Shown one piece after another: positions 1 through 9,322 of a DNA stretch of 64,000 nucleotides; within the stretch, counting starts at the first letter, position 1, and every line of letters starts with the position of its first letter. Source of the stretch: Pontibacter beigongshangensis. Its GTDB lineage: Bacteria > Bacteroidota > Bacteroidia > Cytophagales > Hymenobacteraceae. The translations under genes and the position numbers were made by a program. The notes under the pieces are model-generated. The model was not told the DNA's origin and ran no database searches. It saw nothing but the letters and a program-made list of their open reading frames with translations. The stretch lies in the NCBI RefSeq assembly GCF_014332515.1, contig NZ_VFSD01000013.1, positions 108,178-172,177 on the forward strand, written 5' to 3'.

Positions 1-1356
1 GCGTTCCTCTATTTCAGAAGAGCCATCCCAGTGCGCGAGCACAAAGCCGCCTTTGTTTTCCAGCACGTCCTTAAACTCTTCGTAGCTGTTCACTTTGGTG
101 GTGTGCTCTGCCCGGTGCTGAAGCGCTTTGTTAAAGATGCTGGCCTGCATCTCCTCCAGCAAGGCGGGTATGTAGGCCGTCAGGCTGTCGAACTGCTGGG
201 TGCTTTTTTCTTTGGTGTCGCGGCGGGCCACTTCTGCGGTGCCGTTTTCGAGGTCGCGGCCACCGATGGCGATGCGCACGGGCACGCCTTTCAGCTCCCA
301 CTCCGCAAATTTAAAGCCGGGCCGTTCGGTGTCGCGGTTATCGTATTTCACGCTGATGCCTTTGGCCTGCAGCTCCTTTTTTAGCTGGTTCACTTTTTCG
401 CTGATCTGCGCCAGCTGCTCCTCGCCTTTGTAAATAGGCACGATTACGACCTGGATGGGCGCCAGGTTCGGAGGGAGTACCAGTCCTTCGTCGTCGGAGT
501 GGGTCATGATCAGGGCACCCATCAGGCGGGTGCTCACGCCCCACGAGGTTCCCCAAACATACTCCAGGCTGCCGTCTTTAGAGGCAAACTTCACGTCAAA
601 TGCTTTGGCGAAGTTCTGGCCCAGGAAGTGCGAGGTGCCGGTTTGCAGGGCTTTGCCGTCCTGCATCAGGCTCTCAATGCAATAGGTTTCCAGGGCGCCT
701 GCAAAACGTTCGTTCGGTGTTTTGATGCCTTTCACCACAGGTACCGCCATGTAGTTTTCCACAAAGTCGGCATATACGTTTAGCATCTGCTCGGTTTCAG
801 CTATGGCTTCTTCGGCAGTGGCATGCGCGGTGTGGCCTTCCTGCCACAGGAACTCAGCCGTGCGCAGAAACAGGCGGGTGCGCATTTCCCAGCGCACCAC
901 GTTGGCCCATTGGTTTATGAGCAGGGGCAGGTCGCGGTAGCTCTGGATCCAGTTTTTGTAGGTGCTCCAGATAATGGCTTCCGAGGTAGGGCGCACGATC
1001 AATTCCTCCTCCAGGCGGGCCGCCGGGTCTACGCGGAGTTTGCCCTTGTTGTCGGGATCGTTCTGCAGGCGGTAGTGGGTTACCACGGCGCACTCTTTGG
1101 CAAAACCCTCGGCATTCTGCTCCTCGGCCTCGAACAGGCTTTTTGGCACAAACAAAGGAAAGTAAGCGTTCTCATGGCCGGTGGCCTTGAACATATCGTC
1201 TAACACACGCTGCATTTTCTCCCAGATGGCAAAGCCGTATGGTTTGATGACCATGCAGCCGCGCACGGCGGAATTTTCGGCCAAACCAGCCTTTTTTACC
1301 AGCTCATTGTACCACAGCGAATAGTCATCGCTTCTTTTAGGTAGCCCTTTGCTCAT
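1..1356 (-). CDS. proS: Proline--tRNA ligase, 3' end outside the window
   Basis: Charges tRNA-Pro with proline in the cytoplasm. The visible 452 residues start [20 protein letters not shown] and contain the class II motif 2 region [16 protein letters not shown] and the segment [10 protein letters not shown]. There is no inserted editing domain, so this is the archaeal/eukaryal-like ProS form that is common in Bacteroidota. The family is about 490 residues long, so roughly the last 40 are missing because the window begins here; this is a sequence boundary and not a broken gene. The ATG at 1356-1354 is the only start that gives the standard N-terminus. It is divergent from the lipoprotein gene at 1552. 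Confidence 0.95.
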   Translation of the reverse strand, partial: MSKGLPKRSDDYSLWYNELVKKAGLAENSAVRGCMVIKPYGFAIWEKMQRVLDDMFKATGHENAYFPLFVPKSLFEAEEQNAEGFAKECAVVTHYRLQNDPDNKGKLRVDPAARLEEELIVRPTSEAIIWSTYKNWIQSYRDLPLLINQWANVVRWEMRTRLFLRTAEFLWQEGHTAHATAEEAIAETEQMLNVYADFVENYMAVPVVKGIKTPNERFAGALETYCIESLMQDGKALQTGTSHFLGQNFAKAFDVKFASKDGSLEYVWGTSWGVSTRLMGALIMTHSDDEGLVLPPNLAPIQVVIVPIYKGEEQLAQISEKVNQLKKELQAKGISVKYDNRDTERPGFKFAEWELKGVPVRIAIGGRDLENGTAEVARRDTKEKSTQQFDSLTAYIPALLEEMQASIFNKALQHRAEHTTKVNSYEEFKDVLENKGGFVLAHWDGSSEIEER

Positions 1357-1503
1357 GTTCTTGTATTCTTAAGAGTATTTTTACTAATTAACTTTAGTTT
1401 GGAATAACTTTTGCAGGTGTTAGCCTGAATATATCCATATCATTCTCGCACAAAATTACGTTAATAAATAATACTATAAGTAAGATTTTGTATGAATGTG
1501 TGT

Positions 1504-1511
1504 TATCTTTG
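1504..1511 (+). promoter_or_regulatory. Bacteroidota-type -7 box
   Basis: TATCTTTG matches the TAnnTTTG -7 consensus and lies 40 bp before the ATG at 1552. A TTTG at 1487-1490 could be the -33 element, but the 13-bp spacer is shorter than usual, so only the -7 box is a convincing match. Confidence 0.4.
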
Positions 1512-1551
1512 ATATAGTGTTATTCGCACATCAATCAATTACAGGAAGCTC

Positions 1552-2715
1552 ATGAAAAAGATAAATTTATTAACCATAGCACCTGCTTTCTTCTTGTTGG
1601 CGGCTAGCTGCAGCAGCCCTTTGGCCTTGCAGACTTCCGAGTACGACGACATGTACTACTCGTCGGCCGACAGGACGGAATATGCAGCGCCTGCTGCCGA
1701 GGCGACCATGGAGGACTTCAGGTCTGGCTCACCTGCCGACGCTGGTGACGAGTATGTAGCCGAAGGCACAGAAGATTATTATGCAGATGAGTACTACGAT
1801 GGCCGTGCCTATAACCAGGGTGCTGCCTACAGCCAGCGTAATAACATGAACTATTCATTTATAGACCCTTACTGGGGAGCAGCCGTGCATCCTGGTTTCG
1901 GATACAGCAGATACGGATCAGCCTTTTATGATCCATTCTACGACCCGTTTTACAGCCCTTTCCACAGGCCTTACAGCCGGTTCAGCATGAGCATCGGCCT
2001 GGGGTTCGGTATGGGAGGGTTCTATAACCCGTACATGGACCCATTTATGATGGGAGGCATGGGCATGTGGGGCAACCCCTACAGAATGGGCTGGGGCAAC
2101 CCGTATATGGGAATGGGAGGCTTCGGAGCTTATAACAGTTTCTACAATGGCTACTATACTGGCCTGAACCGTGGCCTGTATGCAGGCGGCGGCTACTTCT
2201 ACGATGCCCCTGGCCAGACAAGGCGTGTGCAGTACGGCCCTAGGATTGACAGAAGCTCGGTAGGCGGGGCACAACCTGCACGCTCAGGTGGTGCCACAGG
2301 CAGACCAGACAGACAAGGTCTGACGAATGAGCAACGCGCCATTACGCCTGGCGGCGGCAACACTGCCAGCCCTGCCCGTCCGGCGAGGCCTTCGCGAGGA
2401 AACGAGGCTATTACTGGCCAGCAGGAGCAGGGGGTAAAGCAAACACTGCCTTCCAGACCGCAAACTACGCAGCCGGCCCGTCCGCAGCGCAATACTAACG
2501 AGGCAGCGCCAGCCAGGCAGCAAAGGCAGCGGGTACAGCCACAGCAACAGCGCCAGAATATTCAGCGCAGCACGCCAAACTACGAGCGCAGCACGCCTAC
2601 CCGTACTTATGAGCCAAGCAGCTCTCCAATGCGTAGCACACCTATGCAGAGTAGTCCATCTTCAAGGCCGGCACCATCAAGAGGTGGCGGCGGGGGCGGT
2701 CGGCCCATCCGATAG
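1552..2715 (+). CDS. Low-complexity lipoprotein
   Basis: A 387-residue exported protein of unknown function. The N-terminus has a hydrophobic signal ending in a lipobox (LLAASC, Cys20), so it is probably a lipid-anchored envelope protein. Residues about 100-225 are rich in Gly, Tyr, Phe, Met and Pro (repeated DPF/NPYM/GGM words). Residues about 240-387 are rich in Pro, Arg, Gln, Ser and Thr and end in a Gly run followed by RPIR. No domain is recognised. The next gene, for a FadL-like outer-membrane protein, starts 28 bp downstream on the same strand, so the two are probably co-transcribed. The composition suggests a disordered, surface-associated protein; that is inference. Confidence 0.85.
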   Translation: MKKINLLTIAPAFFLLAASCSSPLALQTSEYDDMYYSSADRTEYAAPAAEATMEDFRSGSPADAGDEYVAEGTEDYYADEYYDGRAYNQGAAYSQRNNMNYSFIDPYWGAAVHPGFGYSRYGSAFYDPFYDPFYSPFHRPYSRFSMSIGLGFGMGGFYNPYMDPFMMGGMGMWGNPYRMGWGNPYMGMGGFGAYNSFYNGYYTGLNRGLYAGGGYFYDAPGQTRRVQYGPRIDRSSVGGAQPARSGGATGRPDRQGLTNEQRAITPGGGNTASPARPARPSRGNEAITGQQEQGVKQTLPSRPQTTQPARPQRNTNEAAPARQQRQRVQPQQQRQNIQRSTPNYERSTPTRTYEPSSSPMRSTPMQSSPSSRPAPSRGGGGGGRPIR

Positions 2716-2743
2716 AGGGAATTAAACTTAGTTTTCGTTAATT

Positions 2744-4285
2744 ATGTCAAATAAAATAGTTTCAGCCAGCTTAGCATTACTGCTAAGCTGGAGTGGAACC
2801 GCTTTTGCTCAAAGCGAGGTAGATGCCCTGCGCTATACCCGTTTAGGCTTGTCTGGTTCCGCTCGCATTCAGGGCATAGGTGGTGCGCAGGCAGCACTGG
2901 GTGCCGATATATCCAGCATTTTTGTAAACCCTGCCGGTCTGGGAATGTTCCGCCGGTCCGAAATAACGGTTACTCCGGGCTTTAGCACGGCCAATACCGA
3001 TGCAGGTATTGCCAACCAGGGCAACTATTCTGGTGCTCCCGTGTCTGATAGCCGCAATGCTTTCGGCATCCCACAGGCCGGCATCGTTTTCTCCGACAGG
3101 AAGAGTGATGACGACGGCAGCGACTGGCGCGGAACAAGTGTTGGCCTTAGCATAACCCGCCTCAACAACTTCAACTCCCGCACCACCTATCGCGGTAATA
3201 CCGACGATTGGACCATGGTAGATTATTTTGCGGAGCAGGCCAATAACAGGGCGACCGTAACCAACGGGCAAACTTTTATAAAAGACCAGTTGGAAGCTGA
3301 GTTCAACAACTACAGTTCTCTGGAAGGCATGGCTTATGGAGCTTACCTGATAGATGTGTATGAGGATGAAGAAGGAGAGTACGCAGCACCTGTAGACAGA
3401 GCAGTTGATATCGCTTTTGGTGAGGAGATTTTAAGGAAAGGCTCCCAAAATCAGTTTGATATTGGTGTCGGGACCAGCTATCGCGATAAAATATATTTGG
3501 GGGCATCGGTAGGGATAGTGAGTACCAATTACACACAGGTGCGGATGTACCGTGAGTCCGATGCGGACCCGGCCACTGGTTTTACCAACATGCAGCTGCG
3601 CGATGAGTTCTCTACAAGAGGCGCTGGCATCAACTTGAGGCTCGGGGCCATTTACAGACCTGTGGATGCTCTGCGAATCGGAGCTTCCATCCAGACGCCT
3701 ACCTCCTACAGCTTCGACGAGTCTTACGCCACTTCGCTCGTAGCTAACCATTCTGATATTTCGGGAGAGCAGCGTGCGGTGCAGGATCCCGGGCAGTTCT
3801 CTTATGGATTGACTACACCGCTGCGTGCTACAGGTGGTATTGCCTATTTCCTTGGCAAGCTTGGTTTTATTTCGGCCGATGTGGAGTATGTAAATTATGC
3901 CGGCATGCGGTTCCGCGAAAAAGACAGCGACTTTGGCTCCAGCGGAAGTTATTTCAGTTCGGTAAACACTCGCATAAAAGACACTTACCAGTCTGCCCTT
4001 AACTTAAGAATAGGAGCAGAAGCCCGCTATGAGATATTCCGTTTCAGAGCAGGTTATGCCCTGGGCGGTGACCCTTACAAGGCATCCGGGCTGGATGGAA
4101 GCACCAATACGTTTACTTTGGGTACTGGCATCCGCTTGCAGAACTACTTTGTTGATATTGCTTATGCCAATACCAGCATGAACACGCTTTACTCGCCTTA
4201 CACCTTTAACTCAGGAGCATCTCCTGAGATCAATATCGACGACAGACTCACAAACGTGGTCTTCACACTTGGATTCAATTTTTAA
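2744..4285 (+). CDS. FadL/OmpP1-like outer-membrane protein
   Basis: A 513-residue protein with a clear signal peptide (cleavage expected after AFA22). The mature start has the pattern of the OmpP1/FadL (Toluene_X) family: a glycine-rich segment, then FVNPAGLGMF with the NPA motif at about 62-64. The rest alternates like beta strands and ends in Phe (VVFTLGFNF), as expected for a protein assembled by the BAM complex. Family members form long-chain fatty acid or hydrophobic-solute channels; the actual substrate cannot be told from sequence. It follows the lipoprotein gene by 28 bp and has its own terminator just after the stop. Confidence 0.85.
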   Translation: MSNKIVSASLALLLSWSGTAFAQSEVDALRYTRLGLSGSARIQGIGGAQAALGADISSIFVNPAGLGMFRRSEITVTPGFSTANTDAGIANQGNYSGAPVSDSRNAFGIPQAGIVFSDRKSDDDGSDWRGTSVGLSITRLNNFNSRTTYRGNTDDWTMVDYFAEQANNRATVTNGQTFIKDQLEAEFNNYSSLEGMAYGAYLIDVYEDEEGEYAAPVDRAVDIAFGEEILRKGSQNQFDIGVGTSYRDKIYLGASVGIVSTNYTQVRMYRESDADPATGFTNMQLRDEFSTRGAGINLRLGAIYRPVDALRIGASIQTPTSYSFDESYATSLVANHSDISGEQRAVQDPGQFSYGLTTPLRATGGIAYFLGKLGFISADVEYVNYAGMRFREKDSDFGSSGSYFSSVNTRIKDTYQSALNLRIGAEARYEIFRFRAGYALGGDPYKASGLDGSTNTFTLGTGIRLQNYFVDIAYANTSMNTLYSPYTFNSGASPEINIDDRLTNVVFTLGFNF

Positions 4286-4315
4286 GCAAACGATTTTTCC
4301 TGTTTTTATTGATGG

Positions 4316-4351
4316 GAGGCTGTCCGGGAAACCGGAACAGCCTCTTTTTTT
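4316..4351 (+). terminator. Intrinsic terminator after the FadL-like gene
   Basis: Arms 4316-4327 and 4332-4344 pair over 12 bp with one bulged base around a GAAA loop and are followed by seven T. This is a textbook rho-independent terminator 30 bp after the stop codon. Confidence 0.85.
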
Positions 4352-4428
4352 GCTTGCAGGAAAAATGGGTGCTATTTTTGAAAGAGATTTGTACAAGTGC
4401 CTGTTTCCGTTAACCTAAAACTACATCC

Positions 4429-6675
4429 ATGTGCTTTAAAGTTAAACCGGCCGTTCTGGCTGTTATGTTGCTCTGCTGCTTTGCCCTTGCTGTGCAGGCG
4501 CAGCAGAAAAAGCAAGTTACCCTCGAAGATATTTATCAGAAAGGCACCTTCGCGGCAAAGTCGGTTTACGGGGTAAACTGGATGAACGATGGCCGCTACT
4601 ACAGCTCGCAGGTGCCGGACCAGCAGAACCGGGTTTACGACATTGTTCAGTACGATGTCACCACCGGGCAGCAGGTTGCCACGATCATAGAAGGAGAGCA
4701 CCTGAAGCCAGAGGGGGCCAGCCAGCCGATCCAATTCGACGGCTACGCTTTCTCTTCTGATGAGCAGAAGGTACTCTTCGCCACCGGCTCGGAGCAAATC
4801 TACCGCCGCTCTTCCAAAGCCGATTATTATATCTACGACATCCCGGCAAAAAAACTGACCAGGCTGAGCAATGGCGGCAAACAACTCTACGCCACCTTCT
4901 CTCCGGATGCCAAACGCGTAGCCTTTGCCCGCGACAACAACATGTTTGTAGTAGACCTGGGCACCATGCAGGAAACACAGATCACGACCACTGGTAAAAC
5001 CAATGCCATTATAAACGGCTATGCCGATTGGGTGTACGAAGAGGAATTCAGCTTTGCACAGGGCTTCCATTGGTCGCCGGACGGCTCTAAAATAGCTTTT
5101 TATACCTTTGATGAAAGCCAGGTGCCGGAGTTTAACATGCAGCTCTGGGGCGAGCTTTACCCGCAGGACTACAAGTATAAATACCCGAAGGCCGGAGAGG
5201 CAAACTCAGTTGTAACAGTGTCGGTGTATAACCTCAGCAATGGCCAGACCGTGAAGATGGAAACCGGCGACGAACCAGACATGTACCTGCCGCGCCTGAA
5301 GTGGACCAACAACAGCAACCTGCTCTCTATCCAGAAAATGAACCGCCTGCAGAACACCCTGGAGTTGCTGCATGCCAACGCCACCACTGGCAAAGCCACT
5401 GTAGTGCTTAAGGAAACAGACAAGGCTTATATTGATGTAACCGATGACCTGACCTACCTGAAAGACGGCAAAAGCTTTATTCACTCTTCTGAAAAAGACG
5501 GTTACAACCACCTGTACCTCTACAACATAAATGGCAAGCTCGTGCGCCAAATCACAAAAGGCAACTGGGAAGTGAGCAGCTTTGTGGGCTTTGATGAGAA
5601 AAACGATGTGCTATACTACCTGTCTACAGAAGTGTCGCCACTCGACCGGCATTTGTACAGCATCAGCAGCAAAGGCAAAAAAAAGAAGCGCCTGACACCT
5701 GCAGCCGGTACGCACAGCATCAACATGAGCCACGACTACAAGTACTATCTTGACTACCATTCTGCTGCCAATGTGCCGGTTGCCGTTAGCCTGCACACGG
5801 CCAAAGACGGCAAACCGATAAAGGTGCTCGAGGATAACCAGCAGCTGCGGCACACGCTGGCGCAGTACGATCTTGCAAAGCAGGAATTCTTTACCATGAA
5901 CACCGCAGACGGCACACAGCTTAATGGCTGGATGATAAAGCCTGCCGACTTCGATCCGAAAAAGAAGTACCCGGTGCTGATGTTCGTGTACGGTGGCCCC
6001 GGCTCACAGACCGTTACCAACAGCTGGGGCGGTGCCAACTACCTCTGGCATCAGGTGCTGGCCAGCAAGGGAGCCATTGTGGTGAGTGTAGATAACCGGG
6101 GCACAGGTGCCCGTGGTGCAGCTTTTAAGAAAGCAACTTATGCCAACCTCGGCAAATACGAAACAGAAGACCAGATAGAGACGGCCAGGTGGCTGGGGCA
6201 GCAGGAGTACGTAGATAAAAACCGGATCGGCATTTGGGGCCATAGCTTCGGAGGCTACATGACCTTGCTCGGTCTTACCAAAGGCAATGGCATTTTCAGG
6301 GCGGGCATAGCGGTGGCACCTGTTACCAGCTGGCGCTTTTACGACACCATCTATACCGAGCGTTTCCTGAAAAAACCACAAGACAACGCAGCCGGCTACG
6401 ACGACAACTCTCCGCTGCAACATGCCGGCAAACTGCAGGGTGAGTTGTTGCTGATACACGGCACCGGCGACGATAACGTGCATTTCCAGAATGCGGTAGC
6501 CATGCAGGATGCGCTGATAAGTGCCAACAAGCAGTTCGAGAGCTTTTATTACCCGAACCGTAACCATGGTGTAGGTGGGGGAGTAACGTCGCTGCACCGT
6601 TTCCGGATGATGACCAACTTCCTGGAGCGCCACCTGCTCAACCCGGACCTAAAGCCGGGGACCCAACTCAACTAA
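4429..6675 (+). CDS. S9 family dipeptidyl peptidase (DPP IV type)
   Basis: A 748-residue exported serine peptidase expected to remove N-terminal X-Pro or X-Ala dipeptides. It has a signal peptide (cleavage after VQA), a beta-propeller region up to about residue 480 and a C-terminal alpha/beta-hydrolase domain. The catalytic triad is visible: Ser606 in GHSFGG, Asp681 in HGTGDDNVHF and His713 in NRNHG, with the spacing of mammalian DPP IV. The propeller holds DWVYEEE (Glu204-206), the pair of acidic residues that binds the substrate N-terminus in DPP IV. The nucleophile motif is GHSFG rather than the more common GWSYG. It stands alone, convergent with the HPP gene. Confidence 0.93.
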   Translation: MCFKVKPAVLAVMLLCCFALAVQAQQKKQVTLEDIYQKGTFAAKSVYGVNWMNDGRYYSSQVPDQQNRVYDIVQYDVTTGQQVATIIEGEHLKPEGASQPIQFDGYAFSSDEQKVLFATGSEQIYRRSSKADYYIYDIPAKKLTRLSNGGKQLYATFSPDAKRVAFARDNNMFVVDLGTMQETQITTTGKTNAIINGYADWVYEEEFSFAQGFHWSPDGSKIAFYTFDESQVPEFNMQLWGELYPQDYKYKYPKAGEANSVVTVSVYNLSNGQTVKMETGDEPDMYLPRLKWTNNSNLLSIQKMNRLQNTLELLHANATTGKATVVLKETDKAYIDVTDDLTYLKDGKSFIHSSEKDGYNHLYLYNINGKLVRQITKGNWEVSSFVGFDEKNDVLYYLSTEVSPLDRHLYSISSKGKKKKRLTPAAGTHSINMSHDYKYYLDYHSAANVPVAVSLHTAKDGKPIKVLEDNQQLRHTLAQYDLAKQEFFTMNTADGTQLNGWMIKPADFDPKKKYPVLMFVYGGPGSQTVTNSWGGANYLWHQVLASKGAIVVSVDNRGTGARGAAFKKATYANLGKYETEDQIETARWLGQQEYVDKNRIGIWGHSFGGYMTLLGLTKGNGIFRAGIAVAPVTSWRFYDTIYTERFLKKPQDNAAGYDDNSPLQHAGKLQGELLLIHGTGDDNVHFQNAVAMQDALISANKQFESFYYPNRNHGVGGGVTSLHRFRMMTNFLERHLLNPDLKPGTQLN

Positions 6676-6679
6676 CCGG

Positions 6680-6816
6680 AATTATTCTAATAAAAAGGCC
6701 CATCCTGAGGCGCTATAAGCTGCTGCTGCACCTGCTGTTCCGATCTAAGTGTTCAGCAGCAGGTGCAGCAGCAGCTTTATAAACTTACCCGGAGGGCCTT
6801 TTTTATTAGAATAATT
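6680..6816. repeat. Repeat locus 1: two monomers head to head, 137-bp palindrome
   Basis: The left end (6680-6701) and right end (6794-6816) are inverted copies of the AATTATTCTAAT / A-run / GGCCC end of the window's intergenic repeat. Inside, arms 6719-6737 and 6757-6775 pair perfectly over 19 bp (a CTG-rich arm against a CAG-rich arm). It fills the gap between the convergent peptidase and HPP genes, so each gene has one monomer in its own sense direction after its stop. It could act as a two-way terminator or be a MITE-like element. Confidence 0.85.
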
Positions 6817-6923
6817 GTGATTGCCAGGTTACTGCTATGCCCGGGGGGCATATGTTGCTGCCCTTATGAATCAGCTAATTAACAGCCTGGTGCCGGAAAA
6901 CCCTGAAACAGTTCGATACCTGC

Positions 6924-7589
6924 TTACATCTGAAGTCCGCCATCTGCGAAAGCTTCTTGGGGCTTTCGCTTCCGGTTAAGGGACTTCGTTCTCCGGTGCT
7001 TCAGGCGTTTTTTCCAGGGTATAAATGCCTTGGAGGCGTTATAAGGATAAGTCCTGTTTTTAGGAATGTTGTTTACCACCACAGCCACCAGAAACAAAAC
7101 CAGCACGCCAAATAGAACGGGGTGGAGCACATAGTAAAAGCCCAGCGCCTTTATTTTCTCGGAGCCGATATTGGCTATAAGCGCCGTGGCGCCGCCCGGG
7201 GGGTGCAGGGTTTTGGTGATCTGCATCAGCACAATGGCCAAGGAAACAGACAGGGCAGCCGAGAGCCAGGTAAGGCCCGGGTTGCCGAAAAGCTTGTAAA
7301 CCGACACGCCGACCAGCGCGCACAGCAGGTGCCCGCCTATCAGGTTGCGGGGTTGCGCCAGGGGGCTGTTGGTGGCGCCATAAACCAGCACCGCCGAAGC
7401 CCCGAACGAACCGATCAGGAAAAGCTGGTCGGAGCCTGATACAAATGGGTTTTTTGTCTGCACAAACCCAATAATGCCGATGCCGAGTAAAGAGCCCATA
7501 AACGCCCAGATATGGTCGGTTGGGTCGATGATCGTTTGTCGGTAAACTACATATTTGGCAATTCTGTAATTGCGCCTGATTCTGCTCAT
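6924..7589 (-). CDS. HPP family membrane protein
   Basis: A 221-residue integral membrane protein of the HPP family, named for the HPPGGAT motif, seen here at 129-135. The family's second signature, SFGASAVLVYG followed by SPLAQPRNLIGGH, is at 61-87. About four or five hydrophobic segments are visible, and the C-terminal 35 residues are strongly basic. Some plant and cyanobacterial members transport nitrite, but the role in Bacteroidota is unknown. It ends facing the peptidase gene and its start lies 190 bp from the 3' end of the ClC gene on the same strand. Confidence 0.9.
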   Translation of the reverse strand: MSRIRRNYRIAKYVVYRQTIIDPTDHIWAFMGSLLGIGIIGFVQTKNPFVSGSDQLFLIGSFGASAVLVYGATNSPLAQPRNLIGGHLLCALVGVSVYKLFGNPGLTWLSAALSVSLAIVLMQITKTLHPPGGATALIANIGSEKIKALGFYYVLHPVLFGVLVLFLVAVVVNNIPKNRTYPYNASKAFIPWKKRLKHRRTKSLNRKRKPQEAFADGGLQM

Positions 7590-7779
7590 TAATTTGTTTT
7601 CAGATACTGCTGCAGGCTGGCATACAAGACCAGCCCTTACTTTCGCGGCTTATTAAATTCCTGCAAAGATAGCACCTCTTATACAAGCCTTGCAACTAAC
7701 AGCTTCTGCAAAATAGTATTTCGGTTAAAGGAGCGACCAGAACCTTGCTTTCGGGTCCTCTTCCTGGCTTATTGGGTTT

Positions 7780-9051
7780 TTATTCCTTAAGACCCAGCTG
7801 GGCATTTATAAGCGGTGTTTTAGGGGCCAGGAAAAAGCCGGTGAGGCTGGCAAACATAATCGGGATAAAGTGATGGAAGCCTGTGAGCGTGGCTAGCAGA
7901 ATAATAGTGCTGATGGGCGTGCGCGTAACGCAGGCATTAATGGCGGCCATGCAACTGACCAGGATGAGCGGCAGGTTCTGCCCCGGAAAGGCGGCATTCA
8001 CGATCAGGCCAACAGTGGCGCCCACAAAAAACAGCGGAATAATAAACCCGCCCCGCCAACCCGACGTCACGGTAAAGCTGATAGCCAGAATCTTCGCCAC
8101 CAGCAGCAGCACCAGGAACTCCAGCGTAAACTCCTCGGCCAGCAAAACATTCAGCTCGTCGTGGCTGAAGTAGCGCGAGAGTGGTACAAAGTAGGCTATA
8201 GTGCCAATCAGCAGCCCGCCAATGGCCATTTTTACATAAATCGGAGCGCCAAGTTTTTTGAACACCTGGCGGCTCTTGCGCACCGTGAAGATGAACAGCC
8301 AGCCTGCCGCCGTGCCGGCTAGCGCGTACAGCATGGCGTAGAAAAAGTCGTTTAGTTCGGGCGTGGCATACACCGGGAAGTTCCAGGTGGGACCAATGCC
8401 AATATGGGTAATCAGGATAAAGATAACATAGCTGGAGCAGCTGGCCACAAAGGCGGGAATAAGCGCTTGGTAATACTCCACCACATGCTTGTGGTGCAAA
8501 ATTTCGAGGGCGAACAGGGTGCCGCCCAGGGGGGCGCCAAAAAGAGCCGTAAAAGCGGCCGCCATTCCCGCTATGGTCAGCGACCGAAGATCTTCGCCTC
8601 TTATCTTCAGTTTTTTGGCGATCCAGGTGCCAGTAGAGCCTACCACCTGCACCAGCGGCGCCTCCGGCCCTGCGCTGCCGCCACTGGCAATGCACAACCA
8701 CGACGACAAGATCATGGAAGGGTTGTTTTTTGGCTCCAGCCTGCCACCTTTAAACCGGATGTTGTTCACGATCAGGTCCATCTCGCCGGGGTCGCCGAGG
8801 CGGTGGATAATGATGCCGGCCAGCAAACCGGCCGCCCCCATCAGCGGAATCACATAGAGGCCCTGCACCGGGGCCAGAAAATGCAGAAAGCCTTCGAGCA
8901 CAATCCAGTACAACCCTGCTATGACCCCGCCAATAATGCCGATAGCTACCCAAAGCAAAAAAATCTTGCTGAAAACAAATGGGTTAAACTGTAAAGGATA
9001 GTTTATCTGGTTACGAATGGTAACCGCGAGTCTTCTCGTTTTAAAGTCCAT
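7780..9051 (-). CDS. ClC family chloride channel/transporter homologue
   Basis: A 423-residue polytopic membrane protein of the voltage-gated chloride channel (ClC) family. The selectivity-filter motif region reads GGSAGPEAPLVQ near the middle of the N-terminal half, and the C-terminal filter equivalent is GWRGGFIIPLFFVGA. In classical exchangers the first motif is GREGP with the gating Glu third; here that position is Ala and a Glu follows the Pro (GSAGPEAP), as in the YfeO-like branch. There are no C-terminal CBS domains. Ion specificity and channel-versus-exchanger mode cannot be inferred safely. The gene is single, with a repeat copy 135 bp upstream of its start. Confidence 0.88.
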   Translation of the reverse strand: MDFKTRRLAVTIRNQINYPLQFNPFVFSKIFLLWVAIGIIGGVIAGLYWIVLEGFLHFLAPVQGLYVIPLMGAAGLLAGIIIHRLGDPGEMDLIVNNIRFKGGRLEPKNNPSMILSSWLCIASGGSAGPEAPLVQVVGSTGTWIAKKLKIRGEDLRSLTIAGMAAAFTALFGAPLGGTLFALEILHHKHVVEYYQALIPAFVASCSSYVIFILITHIGIGPTWNFPVYATPELNDFFYAMLYALAGTAAGWLFIFTVRKSRQVFKKLGAPIYVKMAIGGLLIGTIAYFVPLSRYFSHDELNVLLAEEFTLEFLVLLLVAKILAISFTVTSGWRGGFIIPLFFVGATVGLIVNAAFPGQNLPLILVSCMAAINACVTRTPISTIILLATLTGFHHFIPIMFASLTGFFLAPKTPLINAQLGLKE

Positions 9052-9186
9052 CGGGCAAAGGTAGCCATAAAAACACTTTTGTGCAGGAGAGGGCCATCGC
9101 TTTCTTTTCAGGGCCGGGGTATGTTAAATTCTGGCTGAAAACGTTATAGGTAAGGCGGTTGTCTGAAGGTTTTTGGTTCAGGACCG

Positions 9187-9216
9187 ATTATTCTAATCAA
9201 AAAGGGCCTCCAGACC
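9187..9216 (-). repeat. Intergenic repeat, locus 2
   Basis: ATTATTCTAATC, an A-run, then GGGCCTCCAGACC, with CTG-rich sequence to about 9248. It lies in the divergent gap between the ClC and sigma-factor genes and points toward ClC. Confidence 0.8.
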
Positions 9217-9322
9217 TGTGTATTGCTACTGCCTGCAACAGTTGCAGCTAAAAAAAGAGTACATATTTGTCAGGATGATGGGTGATATGTCAGCTGCCTT
9301 CCGGATTAACCCTAAAAAGCAT

